A program made the translations under genes and the position numbers. A model generated the notes under the pieces. It saw nothing but the letters and a program-made list of their open reading frames with translations. It did no database searches and was not told the origin of the DNA. From positions 186,001 to 250,000 of the forward strand of contig NZ_LT727827.1 in assembly GCF_900162685.1 (NCBI RefSeq): a DNA stretch of 64,000 nt, in the 5' to 3' direction. Positions 44,833-53,827 of the stretch are shown here, in pieces (within the stretch, counting starts at the first letter, position 1; every line of letters starts with the position of its first letter). The DNA comes from Terribacillus halophilus (GTDB taxonomy: Bacteria; Bacillota; Bacilli; Bacillales; Amphibacillaceae).

Positions 44833-45237
44833 TTACCGTACACCTCGTGTTACATCTTTAGAGACTTGCATCATCTGATCCATTTTCTCCAGATAGACCT
44901 GCAAGGATTTATCGTCATTCATTCTCGCTGCCTCTGCCCTTTTTTTGTTATATAAACTTAGTAAACTCTTGTATCCATCTCCCAGTGTTTTCTTATGTTG
45001 AATACTCTTTTCAAGCGCATCTATTGCCTGATCGTCTTCTCCGATTTTCAAATATGTCATACCAATAACCTCATAGATTTTAGCCTTTTCCTCTTCATCT
45101 GCCTGAATTAGTTCTTGTTCTCTCATAGAGATTGTGCGTAGCATCTCTTCTTTGTCTTCTTCCGTTATAATCGCCGTTTCCGGCTCAATGGACTCTTGTT
45201 TTGGTTTCTTTGTTTTCTTCTTACCAAATCCAAACAT
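44833..45237 (-). CDS. Small TPR-like protein of the PTS operon
   Basis: A 134-residue soluble helical protein. The basic N-terminus MFGFGKKKTKKPK is followed by a TPR-like pair of helices, including YEVIGMTYLKIGEDDQAIDALEKSI (near 64-88), and a charged helical tail. TPRs are protein-binding repeats. It lies between the EIIC and aldolase genes, 15 bp after EIIC. Its role is unknown; a scaffold or adaptor between transporter and enzymes is a guess. Confidence 0.6.
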   Translation of the reverse strand: MFGFGKKKTKKPKQESIEPETAIITEEDKEEMLRTISMREQELIQADEEEKAKIYEVIGMTYLKIGEDDQAIDALEKSIQHKKTLGDGYKSLLSLYNKKRAEAARMNDDKSLQVYLEKMDQMMQVSKDVTRGVR

Positions 45238-45252
45238 TAATTCTTCCCCCTT

Positions 45253-46542
45253 TTAAAACGCTTTTAGAAGCGGGCCAATTAGCCATGCATATAGTAAAGC
45301 AGCAGTTACTGTATCAACGTCAGTCGCTGTCGTATTCACAAAACCCATAGAATTAAAAGTAGTGACTAGCAGCGCAGGAAGTAGTGTGATGAAGAAGCCA
45401 TGTGCAATACCACCAATAACTGCTCCGCGTCTTCCGCCAACTAGATTACCAAATATCCCCGCCGTTCCCCCTGCAAAGAATGCCGTCAGCATACCTGGTA
45501 AGATCATAGCTAACCCAAACACCGGCAGTACGAACATGGCAATAACACAGCCAATAGTAGTTGTAATAAAACCTACAATCACCGCATTAGGACTAAATGG
45601 AAAAAGCACCGGACAATCCAAAGCAGGTTTGGCATTGGGAACAAGGCGCATGGCAATCCCTCTAAACGCAGGAACAATTTCTCCTAACAACAAACGGACC
45701 CCTGATAATAGTACGTACACTCCTACTACGAACTGAATTGCTTGGAGGAATGCAAACATTAAATAATGTGTATCACCTGATAATGTAGAAGCGAACTCTG
45801 CACCAGCAAATGCTGCTGTAATAATATAAAGCGGAACCATAATAACCATTACTGAAAGGTAGGTATCTTGTAAGAATTCTAATTGAGCTGGAAGCTTTAA
45901 GTCTTCTACCGACTTTTTCTTATCTCCTTTTTCCCCGAATACTTTTGCTACACCTGCTTCAAACACATAGCCAACTGTGCAAAAATGTCCTAATGCTATG
46001 TCATCTGAGCCTGTAATCTTACGGACAAACGGCTGTGCGATTGCCGGCATAGCAACTGCAAATACAGCACCAATGAAACCGCCTACCAAAATCAGTGTAA
46101 TACCTCGCAGCCCTGCAAAATAACCAAACACAGTTGTCATAGTAGCCATCCAAAGTATGGCTTGACCTGTTAAGAAAATGTACTTCCACTTAGTAAATCG
46201 AGCAATGATTATGTTAAAAACAAAGATAGCAAGGAAGGTTAAAGCAATGTCACGCCCTAGTCCTAATTCATTCATGGCCTGACCGTTAATAGCCTCAATA
46301 GATGGGACAATTCCCTGCATGTGAAACCCTTCTGCAAAGATCTTACCGAAATATGTTAAACTCCCCACAATGATACTGGATCCAGCAACCAATACCATAA
46401 ATCCAAGCATTGTTTTTAATGAGCCAGAAATTACTTGCCCAGCTGATTTTTTCTGCAGAATTAAACCTAGCATAGCAATCAATGCTATTGTGACGGATGC
46501 CTGCGTCAAAATGTTTTCGATTATAAAGTTAATAACACTCAT
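45253..46542 (-). CDS. PTS EIIC, UlaA (ascorbate-type) family
   Basis: A 429-residue membrane transporter with about 11 hydrophobic helices. The N-terminus FIIENILTQASVTIALIAMLGLILQKKSA and central ALDCPVLFPFSPNAVIVGF are typical of the UlaA/SgaT EIIC family. It takes up a sugar acid or sugar alcohol while phosphorylating it through EIIB. Downstream ascorbate genes (UlaG lactonase, UlaD, UlaE, UlaF) are absent here, so the substrate may differ from ascorbate. It follows EIIB by 36 bp. Confidence 0.82.
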   Translation of the reverse strand: MSVINFIIENILTQASVTIALIAMLGLILQKKSAGQVISGSLKTMLGFMVLVAGSSIIVGSLTYFGKIFAEGFHMQGIVPSIEAINGQAMNELGLGRDIALTFLAIFVFNIIIARFTKWKYIFLTGQAILWMATMTTVFGYFAGLRGITLILVGGFIGAVFAVAMPAIAQPFVRKITGSDDIALGHFCTVGYVFEAGVAKVFGEKGDKKKSVEDLKLPAQLEFLQDTYLSVMVIMVPLYIITAAFAGAEFASTLSGDTHYLMFAFLQAIQFVVGVYVLLSGVRLLLGEIVPAFRGIAMRLVPNAKPALDCPVLFPFSPNAVIVGFITTTIGCVIAMFVLPVFGLAMILPGMLTAFFAGGTAGIFGNLVGGRRGAVIGGIAHGFFITLLPALLVTTFNSMGFVNTTATDVDTVTAALLYAWLIGPLLKAF

Positions 46543-46578
46543 ACGCTATCTTCCTCCCTCGCTTTTCCTTTCTTCTAA

Positions 46579-46887
46579 TTAAACGAAAGCCCCTTTTTCT
46601 TTTAGGATAGGAGTAATTTTATCTTCAATTTCCTGCTTCGATACAATATTGCGCAAGTAAACTATCGTTGTTTGTTTAGAATCTATTGAAAACTTCTCAA
46701 ACTGTGATTGGAAGTTCTGTGCCGTGATAATAATATCCGGCTTTGCTGAAGCTGCAGAAGAAATATCACTATGATCCAATCTAGCTTCTACACCTAATTT
46801 AGTTAACACATCTTCTGCTGCCATTTGACAAGCAAAACTGCTTCCTAAGCCCGCGCCACAAACAAACAAGATATTTAACTTTTTCAT
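46579..46887 (-). CDS. PTS EIIB, lactose/ascorbate type
   Basis: A 102-residue EIIB protein. The phosphocysteine is in LFVCGAGLGSSF (near residue 10), as in SgaB-type EIIB. Phosphate comes from an EIIA, which here is probably the domain fused to the regulator encoded upstream, as no separate EIIA gene is present. Its ATG overlaps the regulator's stop by 4 bp (ATGA). Confidence 0.85.
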   Translation of the reverse strand: MKKLNILFVCGAGLGSSFACQMAAEDVLTKLGVEARLDHSDISSAASAKPDIIITAQNFQSQFEKFSIDSKQTTIVYLRNIVSKQEIEDKITPILKEKGAFV

Positions 46888-49013
46888 GAAAATCTCTCCT
46901 TCTCAAATTTATTTTCTTCGCTTCCATAAAGCACCTTATTGAACGTATCTGCATCTTGTACTGCTATTAATCTATTTATTTTTTCTTGATCATTTATTAA
47001 ATCAATCAGATTTCTCATTACATTAAGATGTGAATAAGCGTCTACCGCTGCAAGGCAAAAAATTATTCTCACAGGATCATTATCCGGATTTCCGAAATTA
47101 ACTGGTTCTTTTAAAGTCATGACACTAACTCCTAGTTTATTTACGCCATCTTCAGGTCTTGCATGCGCTAATGCTAAATGTTTACCAACAACTATATATG
47201 GTCCATATTCTTCAACAGATTTAATCATGGCAGTTATATAACTTTCTTCAATAACTGATTCTTTCAATAAAATCTCAGCAGATTTCGTTATGGTTTCTTT
47301 CCAATCTTTACATTCTTGATTCAAAAGAATATTGGTCTCCTTTAGGATATCCTGTAGCATTGGCTGAATCTCCCTTGTATTGATTTTTAAATGATGGCTT
47401 TTAAATGTCTCTTCTAATCTTTGATAACTCTCTTTCGTGATTTGACCTCCACTTTCAATCATTAGTGATAAGACATCTTGCATCAGTTTTGTAGCGTCTA
47501 AGTTATTGGATACTACTCTTCTTTTATCTTTGTTTTTTTGTAAAAAAGCTTTTATCTCCTTACTATCACTTTCACGCAAAATAGGATTGAGTACTAAGAG
47601 TGGTTTTCTCTTGTAATTAATAGGAATTGTCGTAAATACTAAATCTACATCTAACTTGTCAATAAACGGCAATTCGTGCGAGCTTAGCACTGCTACAATA
47701 TCTATATTGAAATGTTCCTTTAGATTTGCTGCCAACAACTTTCCTGTCGACAGACCGTGGTTGCATAACACAACTGCCTGATAAGAGGATTGTTTTTCCT
47801 GCTTCCACCAGCTCGCAGAAGTTGAAAAATAAACGGTAAGAAATCCAATTTCATCTTCCGACAGTGTTTTTTTAGTGTGTTTCTCTATTTGCTTCCTAAA
47901 GCAGGAAACTGCTTTATATAAATCGGTATACGATTCCTTAATAGTCTCTTTCAAAGGATTAGAAGCCTGGATATCATTTTTCGCCCTACTTAACAGTCCT
48001 GTGATATGCTTATACAATCCTTCATATAAATCTTCCTCTCTTTGCGAAAAGGGGATTCCAGTCATTTTCTCTACATGCTCAATTAGTTGAATAGCAAGCA
48101 GTTGCGCTGTAACCCAATCAATTGAATTATTCATATCTTTCGGATTAAAAGATTCGATGGCTGCTGTAATGTACTCTCTTTCACTTAGCGGAATATCTAA
48201 ATTAAATTCACTGCAGATCGAACTTATAAAGTCTTTAATGGGTCCTTTCATATATCCGATTTTAAAATCGCAATATTCAATTATTTCATTGCCTTCTTGC
48301 ACCCTTCGTTTCCAAATTGCTAACAACAAAATTACCTGATTACGATATACATAATTAACTTTAATCTTGCATCTTTCTAAAACTTCATCATAAAGTTTAC
48401 GAATTGTATTTAATACTTTGGCATCTAGATAATCCAACCCTAATCGATCCGGGATAGAGAGTACTACCTCTGTATCTACTGCTCTCATTAAATAATCGAT
48501 ATCAACCATATTTGTAATAACTTTATACAATATGGCCCTTATGGAGCGCTCATCCCCTTGGAATACAACGCCTTGCTTCGGCAGACTTACGACTGATACG
48601 TCATGGTCTTTCACAAACAAACGTAACCTTCTCATATCTTCATCTAATGTACTTTTTGAAACTTGAAGCTTTTCTTCCATTTCATAGAGAATCGTTGTAG
48701 TCAATGGATTAACAATATCTAGAAGTAATACAAGAAATCTCTCATTAGGTCCATAATAAGCGTGTGTTATTTCATCTCCGATATTTAGAAGTAACCTCTT
48801 ACGTTCTTTCTCAGAAAGATTTAATTTCAATCCTTTCCCTCTTGCGGTGATAATCTGTGGGTAATCATTTTCAGCAAGATAGTCATTAATTAGAACTAAA
48901 TCGTTCCGAAGCGTCCGTTCACTAATAAAAAATTCTTTACTCAGATCTTTATAAGTCAAAAAGGAATTAACCGAAGAGAATCTAATTAGTATTTTCTGAG
49001 TGCGCTCTTTCAT
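46884..49013 (-). CDS. PRD-containing PTS regulator with EIIB-like and EIIA domains
   Basis: A 709-residue BglG/MtlR/LicR-type activator. In order: N-terminal winged helix (KDLSKEFFISERTLRNDLVLIN near 20-41), a second HTH region near 95-120, two PRDs (about 195-400), an EIIB-like domain with cysteine in AVVLCNHGLSTGK, and a C-terminal fructose/mannitol-type EIIA domain with the histidine in HLALAHARPEDGVNKLG. Phosphorylation of PRDs and EII domains would couple its activity to sugar supply. I start at ATG 49013, with AAAGGGG eight bases upstream. First gene of the operon, under a cre site. Confidence 0.85.
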   Translation of the reverse strand: MKERTQKILIRFSSVNSFLTYKDLSKEFFISERTLRNDLVLINDYLAENDYPQIITARGKGLKLNLSEKERKRLLLNIGDEITHAYYGPNERFLVLLLDIVNPLTTTILYEMEEKLQVSKSTLDEDMRRLRLFVKDHDVSVVSLPKQGVVFQGDERSIRAILYKVITNMVDIDYLMRAVDTEVVLSIPDRLGLDYLDAKVLNTIRKLYDEVLERCKIKVNYVYRNQVILLLAIWKRRVQEGNEIIEYCDFKIGYMKGPIKDFISSICSEFNLDIPLSEREYITAAIESFNPKDMNNSIDWVTAQLLAIQLIEHVEKMTGIPFSQREEDLYEGLYKHITGLLSRAKNDIQASNPLKETIKESYTDLYKAVSCFRKQIEKHTKKTLSEDEIGFLTVYFSTSASWWKQEKQSSYQAVVLCNHGLSTGKLLAANLKEHFNIDIVAVLSSHELPFIDKLDVDLVFTTIPINYKRKPLLVLNPILRESDSKEIKAFLQKNKDKRRVVSNNLDATKLMQDVLSLMIESGGQITKESYQRLEETFKSHHLKINTREIQPMLQDILKETNILLNQECKDWKETITKSAEILLKESVIEESYITAMIKSVEEYGPYIVVGKHLALAHARPEDGVNKLGVSVMTLKEPVNFGNPDNDPVRIIFCLAAVDAYSHLNVMRNLIDLINDQEKINRLIAVQDADTFNKVLYGSEENKFEKERFS

Positions 49014-49098
49014 GCATGTAACCCCTTTCATAGTTTGATTATATGTTGTCAGTTTCAGAAAGTTTAGTGTACATTTTTGCAACTTAAACTCGCAATAT

Positions 49099-49112
49099 TG
49101 TAAGCGCTTACC
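49099..49112. promoter_or_regulatory. cre site upstream of the PTS operon
   Basis: TGTAAGCGCTTACC matches the CcpA operator consensus at all but the last base and has a symmetric GTAAGCGCTTAC core. It lies 86 bp before the regulator start. Confidence 0.65.
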
Positions 49113-49146
49113 AAAAATGCACGACTATCCTTTCTCTTGAAATAAA

Positions 49147-49172
49147 AAAAGCCCTATATAAGGGCTTTTCTC
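49147..49172 (-). terminator. Terminator after the first amino-acid permease gene
   Basis: AAGCCCTTATATAGGGCTT-type stem followed by TTTTTT on the minus strand, touching the stop codon region. Confidence 0.8.
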
Positions 49173-50535
49173 AATTACTTCTGGTATTATTTCTCGCCTT
49201 CACTCGAATCTGATAAACAACCAGCAATAGGATAAACCACACCGGCGTTACAAACAAAGCAATTCGTGTGTCTTCAGCTAAAGCAAGTACAACGACAACG
49301 AACGCTAAGAAAGCTAAAATTAAGTAGTTCGAGATTGGTGATAATGGCATTTTGAACTTACTTTTCTTTGCTAATTCCGGACGTGTTTTACGATATTTCA
49401 AGTGAGCAAGTACGGTTATGCTCCAAATAAAGATGAAGCAAACTGTTGAGATACTCGTGATCAGCGTGAAAACACCTTCAGGAATAATGTAGTTGAGCAC
49501 GACTGCAATTAAAATGATAATCATTGAAAAGAACAGTGCGTTCTTAGGTACTTGGCGCAAATTCAATTTCTTAAATGGCTTCGGTGCGTGATCCTCTTTT
49601 GCCAGCGAATATACCATCCGGCTTGTACTGAACACAGCACTATTACAAGCAGAAGCAGCCGATGTTAACACAACGAAGTTGACAATACCTGCCGCAGCTA
49701 CGATTCCGACAGCTGTAAATACTTGTACAAACGGACTTTTGGCCGGATTGATTGCATCCCATGGATAGATACTCATAATGACGATGAGTGCACCAATGTA
49801 GAAGACAAGAATTCGAATCGGAATATTATTAATTGCTTTAGGAATAACCTTCTCCGGATTTTCTGTTTCTCCAGCTGTCAGTCCGACAAGTTCGATTCCG
49901 ACGAAGGCGAACACGACCATCTGGAATGACAGAATAAATCCATGTACGCCATTCGGGAAGAAGCCGCCATGATCCCAAAGATTCGAAAAGCTGGACGGTC
50001 CAGCATCGGTGGAGAATCCGCGAAGAATCATATACACACCGACAACAATCAAAGCCAAAATAGCAATAATTTTTATTAGAGCGAACCAAAATTCCATTTC
50101 TCCAAATAATTTCACTGTCGCAAGGTTCATGATCAGCAAAATAACAAGTGCAATTAATCCTGGCATCCACTGTGGTACTCCCGGGAACCAAAACTTCGTA
50201 TAGATACCAACAGCTGTTAAATCGGCCATTGCGATGGAAACCCAACAGAACCAGTATGTCCACCCAGTGACAAAGGCAGCTCTGTCACCAAAGTAATCCC
50301 CGACAAAGTCCACAAAAGATCCGTATCCTAAATTACTAAGCAGAATTTCTCCCAATGCTCGCATGATAAGAAAACAAAAAATACCGGTAATCAGATAAGC
50401 AAAAAGAATAGATGGTCCGGTTAGATGAATCGATTTGCCGGCACCTAGGAACAACCCCGTCCCGATTGCACCGCCAATTGCAATTAATTGAACATGCCTA
50501 TTCTTTAATCCTCTGGCTAGTTTTTCTTCAGCCAT
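49171..50535 (-). CDS. APC-family amino-acid permease (AapA-like)
   Basis: A 454-residue permease with about 12 helices of the amino acid transporter (AAT) subgroup. It begins LARGLKNRHVQLIAIGGAIGTGLFLG, the consensus first helix, and has VGIELVGLTAGETENPEKVIPKA near 220-242. Similarity to B. subtilis AapA and the D-serine/D-alanine/glycine group is strong by eye, but the substrate is not certain. I start at ATG 50535 with AGGGGAG seven bases upstream. Single gene with its own terminator. Confidence 0.82.
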   Translation of the reverse strand: MAEEKLARGLKNRHVQLIAIGGAIGTGLFLGAGKSIHLTGPSILFAYLITGIFCFLIMRALGEILLSNLGYGSFVDFVGDYFGDRAAFVTGWTYWFCWVSIAMADLTAVGIYTKFWFPGVPQWMPGLIALVILLIMNLATVKLFGEMEFWFALIKIIAILALIVVGVYMILRGFSTDAGPSSFSNLWDHGGFFPNGVHGFILSFQMVVFAFVGIELVGLTAGETENPEKVIPKAINNIPIRILVFYIGALIVIMSIYPWDAINPAKSPFVQVFTAVGIVAAAGIVNFVVLTSAASACNSAVFSTSRMVYSLAKEDHAPKPFKKLNLRQVPKNALFFSMIIILIAVVLNYIIPEGVFTLITSISTVCFIFIWSITVLAHLKYRKTRPELAKKSKFKMPLSPISNYLILAFLAFVVVVLALAEDTRIALFVTPVWFILLLVVYQIRVKARNNTRSN

Positions 50536-50678
50536 GTTTATGCTCCCCTCTTCTTCATTTCGAGTATGGAACATATAGAAAGCCCTGACTCAAAATAAGT
50601 ATACTATTATATAGTATCGAAACAGCTAGAGGCGTGCAATAATCAAATTTTTCTAAAACTTAATATATCGTGTAGGTA

Positions 50679-52025
50679 TTAAATCTTATTTCTGCGTTTC
50701 TTCATTACGTATGCCCCAATAATAATGAGATAAATAACCAATGTTATCCCGGTAATTACCACAGCAGTTGTCCAGATCACACCAATTAAGATGAGTAGCA
50801 GCGCAGTGATTGCAAGCCACGTTGTCACCGGAAAAGCTTTGACATAATAAGTACTTTTATCAGGCTGGCTCTTTCTCGATTTCAAGTGCGCGAATGAAAT
50901 AATTAGCCAAATGAACAAGACAGTGTACCCAAGGGATCCCATCAAGTAATCAAACGTCTCGCTGCCGATAAAGAGTGAAATAAGCACTCCTACATATAAG
51001 AAAGACGTACAAACAAGTATCGAAACGACTGGTACTTGCCGCTTGGAAAGCCAAGCGAAACGTTTGGAAATCCTTCCGTCCAATGCTTGTGTGTAAAGAA
51101 CGCGAGATGAACCATACAGGCCAGAGTTCATGGACGAGATAATTGCCAAAAGAATAACCGCATTCATCACATGATCCGCACCAGGAATTCCGATAAGCTG
51201 GAAGACAAGTACGAACGGACTTACTGCAGATTCATTCACTTCATTCCAAGGAATCAGACTTACAATAATAAAGAACGGAAACAGATAGAACGCTATAATA
51301 CGCGTTAAGGTGCTGCGAACTGCTCTTGGTACGACTTTTTCCGGATTTTTTGTTTCAGCTAATGTGACACCAATAATTTCTGTTCCGCCATATGAATAAA
51401 TAACGACCAACATCGCTGAAATCAAACCACCTGCGCCATTCGGCAGAAATCCGCCATGAGCTGTCAGATTAGAAAAGCCGGGTGCTGTATGATCTCCGAA
51501 GGATACAAGCAGCAATACAATACCAGCCAAGATGAACAAAATAATAACACTTATCTTAATTAATGCCAGCCAGTATTCTGTCTCGGCAAATGTTTTTACA
51601 GAGAATAAATTAACAGCTGTCACAAGTACTGCGACAATTAGCGTCAAAAGCCAGACCGGGTAATCTGGCAGCCAATACTGCAAAAAGATTGCCGCAACCA
51701 CAGCTTCAGCAGCAATATTTAATACCCACATCTTCCAGTAAATCCAATCAAGGAAGAATGCTGGAAACTTACCAATACTGGACTGGACCAGATCGCGAAA
51801 TGTTCTCGCATCTTTATTTTGTACTGCCATTTCAGCAAGACCTTGCATAACAAATAATAGAATAATGCCGCCTAGCAAATAAGCAAGTATAACAGCAGGT
51901 CCTGCCAAATCAACAGCTGAGCTTGAGCCTTTAAAAAGCCCTGCACCAATTGCACCACCTAGTGCCATCATCATAATATGGCGCGCTGTCATGGTGCGCT
52001 TCAGTCCATGTTGTTCTTTCTTCAT
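50679..52025 (-). CDS. yvbW: APC-family amino-acid permease under T-box control (YvbW-like)
   Basis: A 448-residue permease with about 12 helices. The first helix region is TARHIMMMALGGAIGAGLFKG, and GTEIIGVTLAETKNPEKVVPRA lies near 220. The gene follows a T-box leader whose specifier codon reads CUC (Leu), as for B. subtilis yvbW, a proposed leucine permease, so leucine is the best guess. GGAGG lies five or eight bases before two adjacent ATG codons (52028 or 52025); I chose the second. Confidence 0.78.
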   Translation of the reverse strand: MKKEQHGLKRTMTARHIMMMALGGAIGAGLFKGSSSAVDLAGPAVILAYLLGGIILLFVMQGLAEMAVQNKDARTFRDLVQSSIGKFPAFFLDWIYWKMWVLNIAAEAVVAAIFLQYWLPDYPVWLLTLIVAVLVTAVNLFSVKTFAETEYWLALIKISVIILFILAGIVLLLVSFGDHTAPGFSNLTAHGGFLPNGAGGLISAMLVVIYSYGGTEIIGVTLAETKNPEKVVPRAVRSTLTRIIAFYLFPFFIIVSLIPWNEVNESAVSPFVLVFQLIGIPGADHVMNAVILLAIISSMNSGLYGSSRVLYTQALDGRISKRFAWLSKRQVPVVSILVCTSFLYVGVLISLFIGSETFDYLMGSLGYTVLFIWLIISFAHLKSRKSQPDKSTYYVKAFPVTTWLAITALLLILIGVIWTTAVVITGITLVIYLIIIGAYVMKKRRNKI

Positions 52026-52068
52026 CATTTTTACCTCCATTTAAGTATTGCAGATTCTATAGAAAAAA

Positions 52069-52318
52069 AAGCCTTCCGTCTCTTCTCCATATGTGATGGA
52101 AAAGAGACGGAAGGCTTTTTGTGCTTTCCGCGGTACCACTCTCGTTGGTTCTAAGGAACCCGCTTTTCACCTTGTAACGAAGGTAACTCGTCAAAACCTA
52201 AAGAATCTGTCCTTCAGTTCTGCTGCTCCAGGGTGAGTTCGAGGAAAACACAGGCTGCGTTTCACCAATCCGCAGCTCTCTGTCAGCTGTGTCTGTTCCT
52301 CTACTACTCCCATTCGTC
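52069..52318 (-). promoter_or_regulatory. T-box riboswitch, leucine-type specifier
   Basis: On the minus strand Stem I has GGGAGTAGTAGAGGAA (AGTA box) facing TTCCTCGAACTCACCC, where GAA is followed by the specifier CTC. The antiterminator core AGTGGTACCGCGG lies at about 52130-52142. The terminator AGCCTTCCGTCTCTT/AAGAGACGGAAGGCT with TTTTTTTT spans 52069-52117. Uncharged tRNA-Leu would switch transcription on. Confidence 0.92.
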
Positions 52319-52356
52319 GCTTTTGTTAAAATATTTCGACCAAATTAATAATCCTA

Positions 52357-52385
52357 ACTATAAGCGCCGCTGAATAGTTTGTCAA
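52357..52385 (-). promoter_or_regulatory. Promoter of the T-box/permease unit
   Basis: Minus-strand TTGACA (52380-52385), a 17-bp spacer and TATAGT (52357-52362), about 40 bp upstream of Stem I. Confidence 0.8.
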
Positions 52386-52398
52386 TAAATCTTACAAA

Positions 52399-53193
52399 TT
52401 AGTTGACTTCCAATTTTATCTGACCTATAAGACTAAAATCAGCTCTAAAGATGCCTCTTGCTAATGGAATCGGTGATAGAAATGTACCAGAGCTTATTGC
52501 CATGCCTTTCTTTAAGTATTGATTTCTTTCGGCTAGTTTCTGCGTCAGCCAAGCGACAGATGAAACTGGGTTACCCATTACCTCTGTTGCATAGCCTCTA
52601 TTAATATGCTCCCCATCATGCGTAAGCGTCAGCTTAATTTGCGCAGCTTCCTCTAGTGTTAAATCATCTCTCCCACCCGCTGCCAGTACAACTTTTCCCG
52701 TCACGCCATTATCACAAATTAAATCAGACAACTGAAATTTCGGGAACCAATCAGCAAATCGGGAATCAGGAATTTCTATCCCTGCATGAAGAACGGTTTT
52801 CTCCAAGATCTCTTGTTCTGCTGCTCCGAAGCTTAAATCTTCTTTCAGAACGAATACGATCTCGGGCTCCAGCAGTGGTGAGAGCATCGAAGCTAGCTCT
52901 AGCTCCGTGTCTCCTCTATGTAAAGTATCTTCAAATAATGTCCCAAATGCCGGTTCGCTTGCGCTGAATAAGGCCTGCGTACTAGGGCTTGTCATGCTGA
53001 TTTTATAACCCTTTATTTCTTTTCCAGTCTGCTTTAATCTTTTAGCTGCAAACACTTGCTGCACATCATACGATTCTTCGACGGAAAGATGTTGCACTTT
53101 GCTGAAGAAATCAATCGGCTGTTTCGTTTCATATACTTCCAGAAGCTGTGCTGCTAGCTGCTCTTTCGTAACCTGCTTCACCTGTTCTGCCAT
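52399..53193 (-). CDS. 2-keto-4-pentenoate hydratase family protein
   Basis: A 264-residue member of the MhpD/DmpE branch of the fumarylacetoacetate hydrolase fold. The metal-binding acidic residues are in LLEPEIVFVL (near 108-117), and GYKISMTSPSTQ near 62-73 and GIEIPDSRF near 135-143 are conserved. Such enzymes hydrate 2-hydroxypentadienoates in aromatic meta-cleavage or decarboxylate 4-oxalocrotonate. No other pathway gene is nearby, so the natural substrate is unclear. ATG with GGAGAGGG upstream. Confidence 0.78.
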   Translation of the reverse strand: MAEQVKQVTKEQLAAQLLEVYETKQPIDFFSKVQHLSVEESYDVQQVFAAKRLKQTGKEIKGYKISMTSPSTQALFSASEPAFGTLFEDTLHRGDTELELASMLSPLLEPEIVFVLKEDLSFGAAEQEILEKTVLHAGIEIPDSRFADWFPKFQLSDLICDNGVTGKVVLAAGGRDDLTLEEAAQIKLTLTHDGEHINRGYATEVMGNPVSSVAWLTQKLAERNQYLKKGMAISSGTFLSPIPLARGIFRADFSLIGQIKLEVN

Positions 53194-53295
53194 CTTTCCC
53201 TCTCCTTTTATCTAAATAATCAAATTTTATAGAATTATAGTACACCTTTCATGTTATTGCCAGTTGTTGCCCTATGGAAATAAATCTTTTTCCAT

Positions 53296-53327
53296 AAAAA
53301 AGGCACCTATCCTTCGATAGGTGCCTC
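53296..53327 (-). terminator. Terminator
   Basis: Minus-strand GGCACCTATCGAAGGATAGGTGCC followed by TTTTTT, after the 62-residue gene. Confidence 0.9.
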
Positions 53328-53332
53328 CCTCA

Positions 53333-53521
53333 TTATTTCTCTATCACTTTAGCAGATGTCACATTCGCTAGATTGACAACTTCACCAGCTACTCCAAACC
53401 AGCCATTCTCACTAGCTTTGATCTCGTTCACTACATGAACATAGGAACCAGACTGGTAATCTGTGAATGTATACTTATCTCCGCCGACAAATGTAAACTC
53501 TACATCAAACTTTTCCTGCAC
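53333..53521 (-). CDS. Small hypothetical protein
   Basis: A 62-residue, beta-rich-looking protein (VEFTFVGGDKYTFTDYQ onward) with no membrane segment and no cysteine. I start at GTG 53521 because AAAGGAGG is eight bases upstream; the frame is open 22 codons earlier but without a binding site. The product is unrecognised. It has its own terminator, and diverges from the small membrane protein gene. Confidence 0.6.
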   Translation of the reverse strand: MQEKFDVEFTFVGGDKYTFTDYQSGSYVHVVNEIKASENGWFGVAGEVVNLANVTSAKVIEK

Positions 53522-53653
53522 GAATAGTGCCTCCTTTGATTTTACCTTCTTAATTAAATATCCCAAAGTTAACACGGTTAAACACATATTTGCTTATTAT
53601 CAAACTATTTAGTAATCTTAAAGGGCAGCAGCTTGCTACAGAGGGAGATCATG

Positions 53654-53827
53654 ATGGGAAAACATATATTCTTGCATCTTGTTGGCACCTTTATTTTAAT
53701 TGGCGGCATCTATTTATCACTTACAAACACATTCATTGGTGTTGGGATGGCAATGGTCGGAGCTATTCTGCTTGGAGCAAGCTCCTATTTCGTACCTAGT
53801 AAGAAATCAAAGCAGCCGAAACTTTAG
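53654..53827 (+). CDS. Small two-helix membrane protein
   Basis: A 57-residue protein with two hydrophobic helices (about 5-24 and 27-47) and a lysine-rich end. AGGGAG lies six bases before ATG 53654 (another ATG sits directly before it). Its stop overlaps the stop of the convergent DUF2306 gene by 4 bp. Function unknown; small proteins with this layout are common in Bacillaceae envelopes. Confidence 0.6.
   Translation: MGKHIFLHLVGTFILIGGIYLSLTNTFIGVGMAMVGAILLGASSYFVPSKKSKQPKL

Noticed and set aside
45253-46542. Ascorbate utilisation operon
   Set aside because: EIIC is of the UlaA family, but the lactonase, decarboxylase and epimerases of ascorbate breakdown are absent and an aldolase and kinase replace them.
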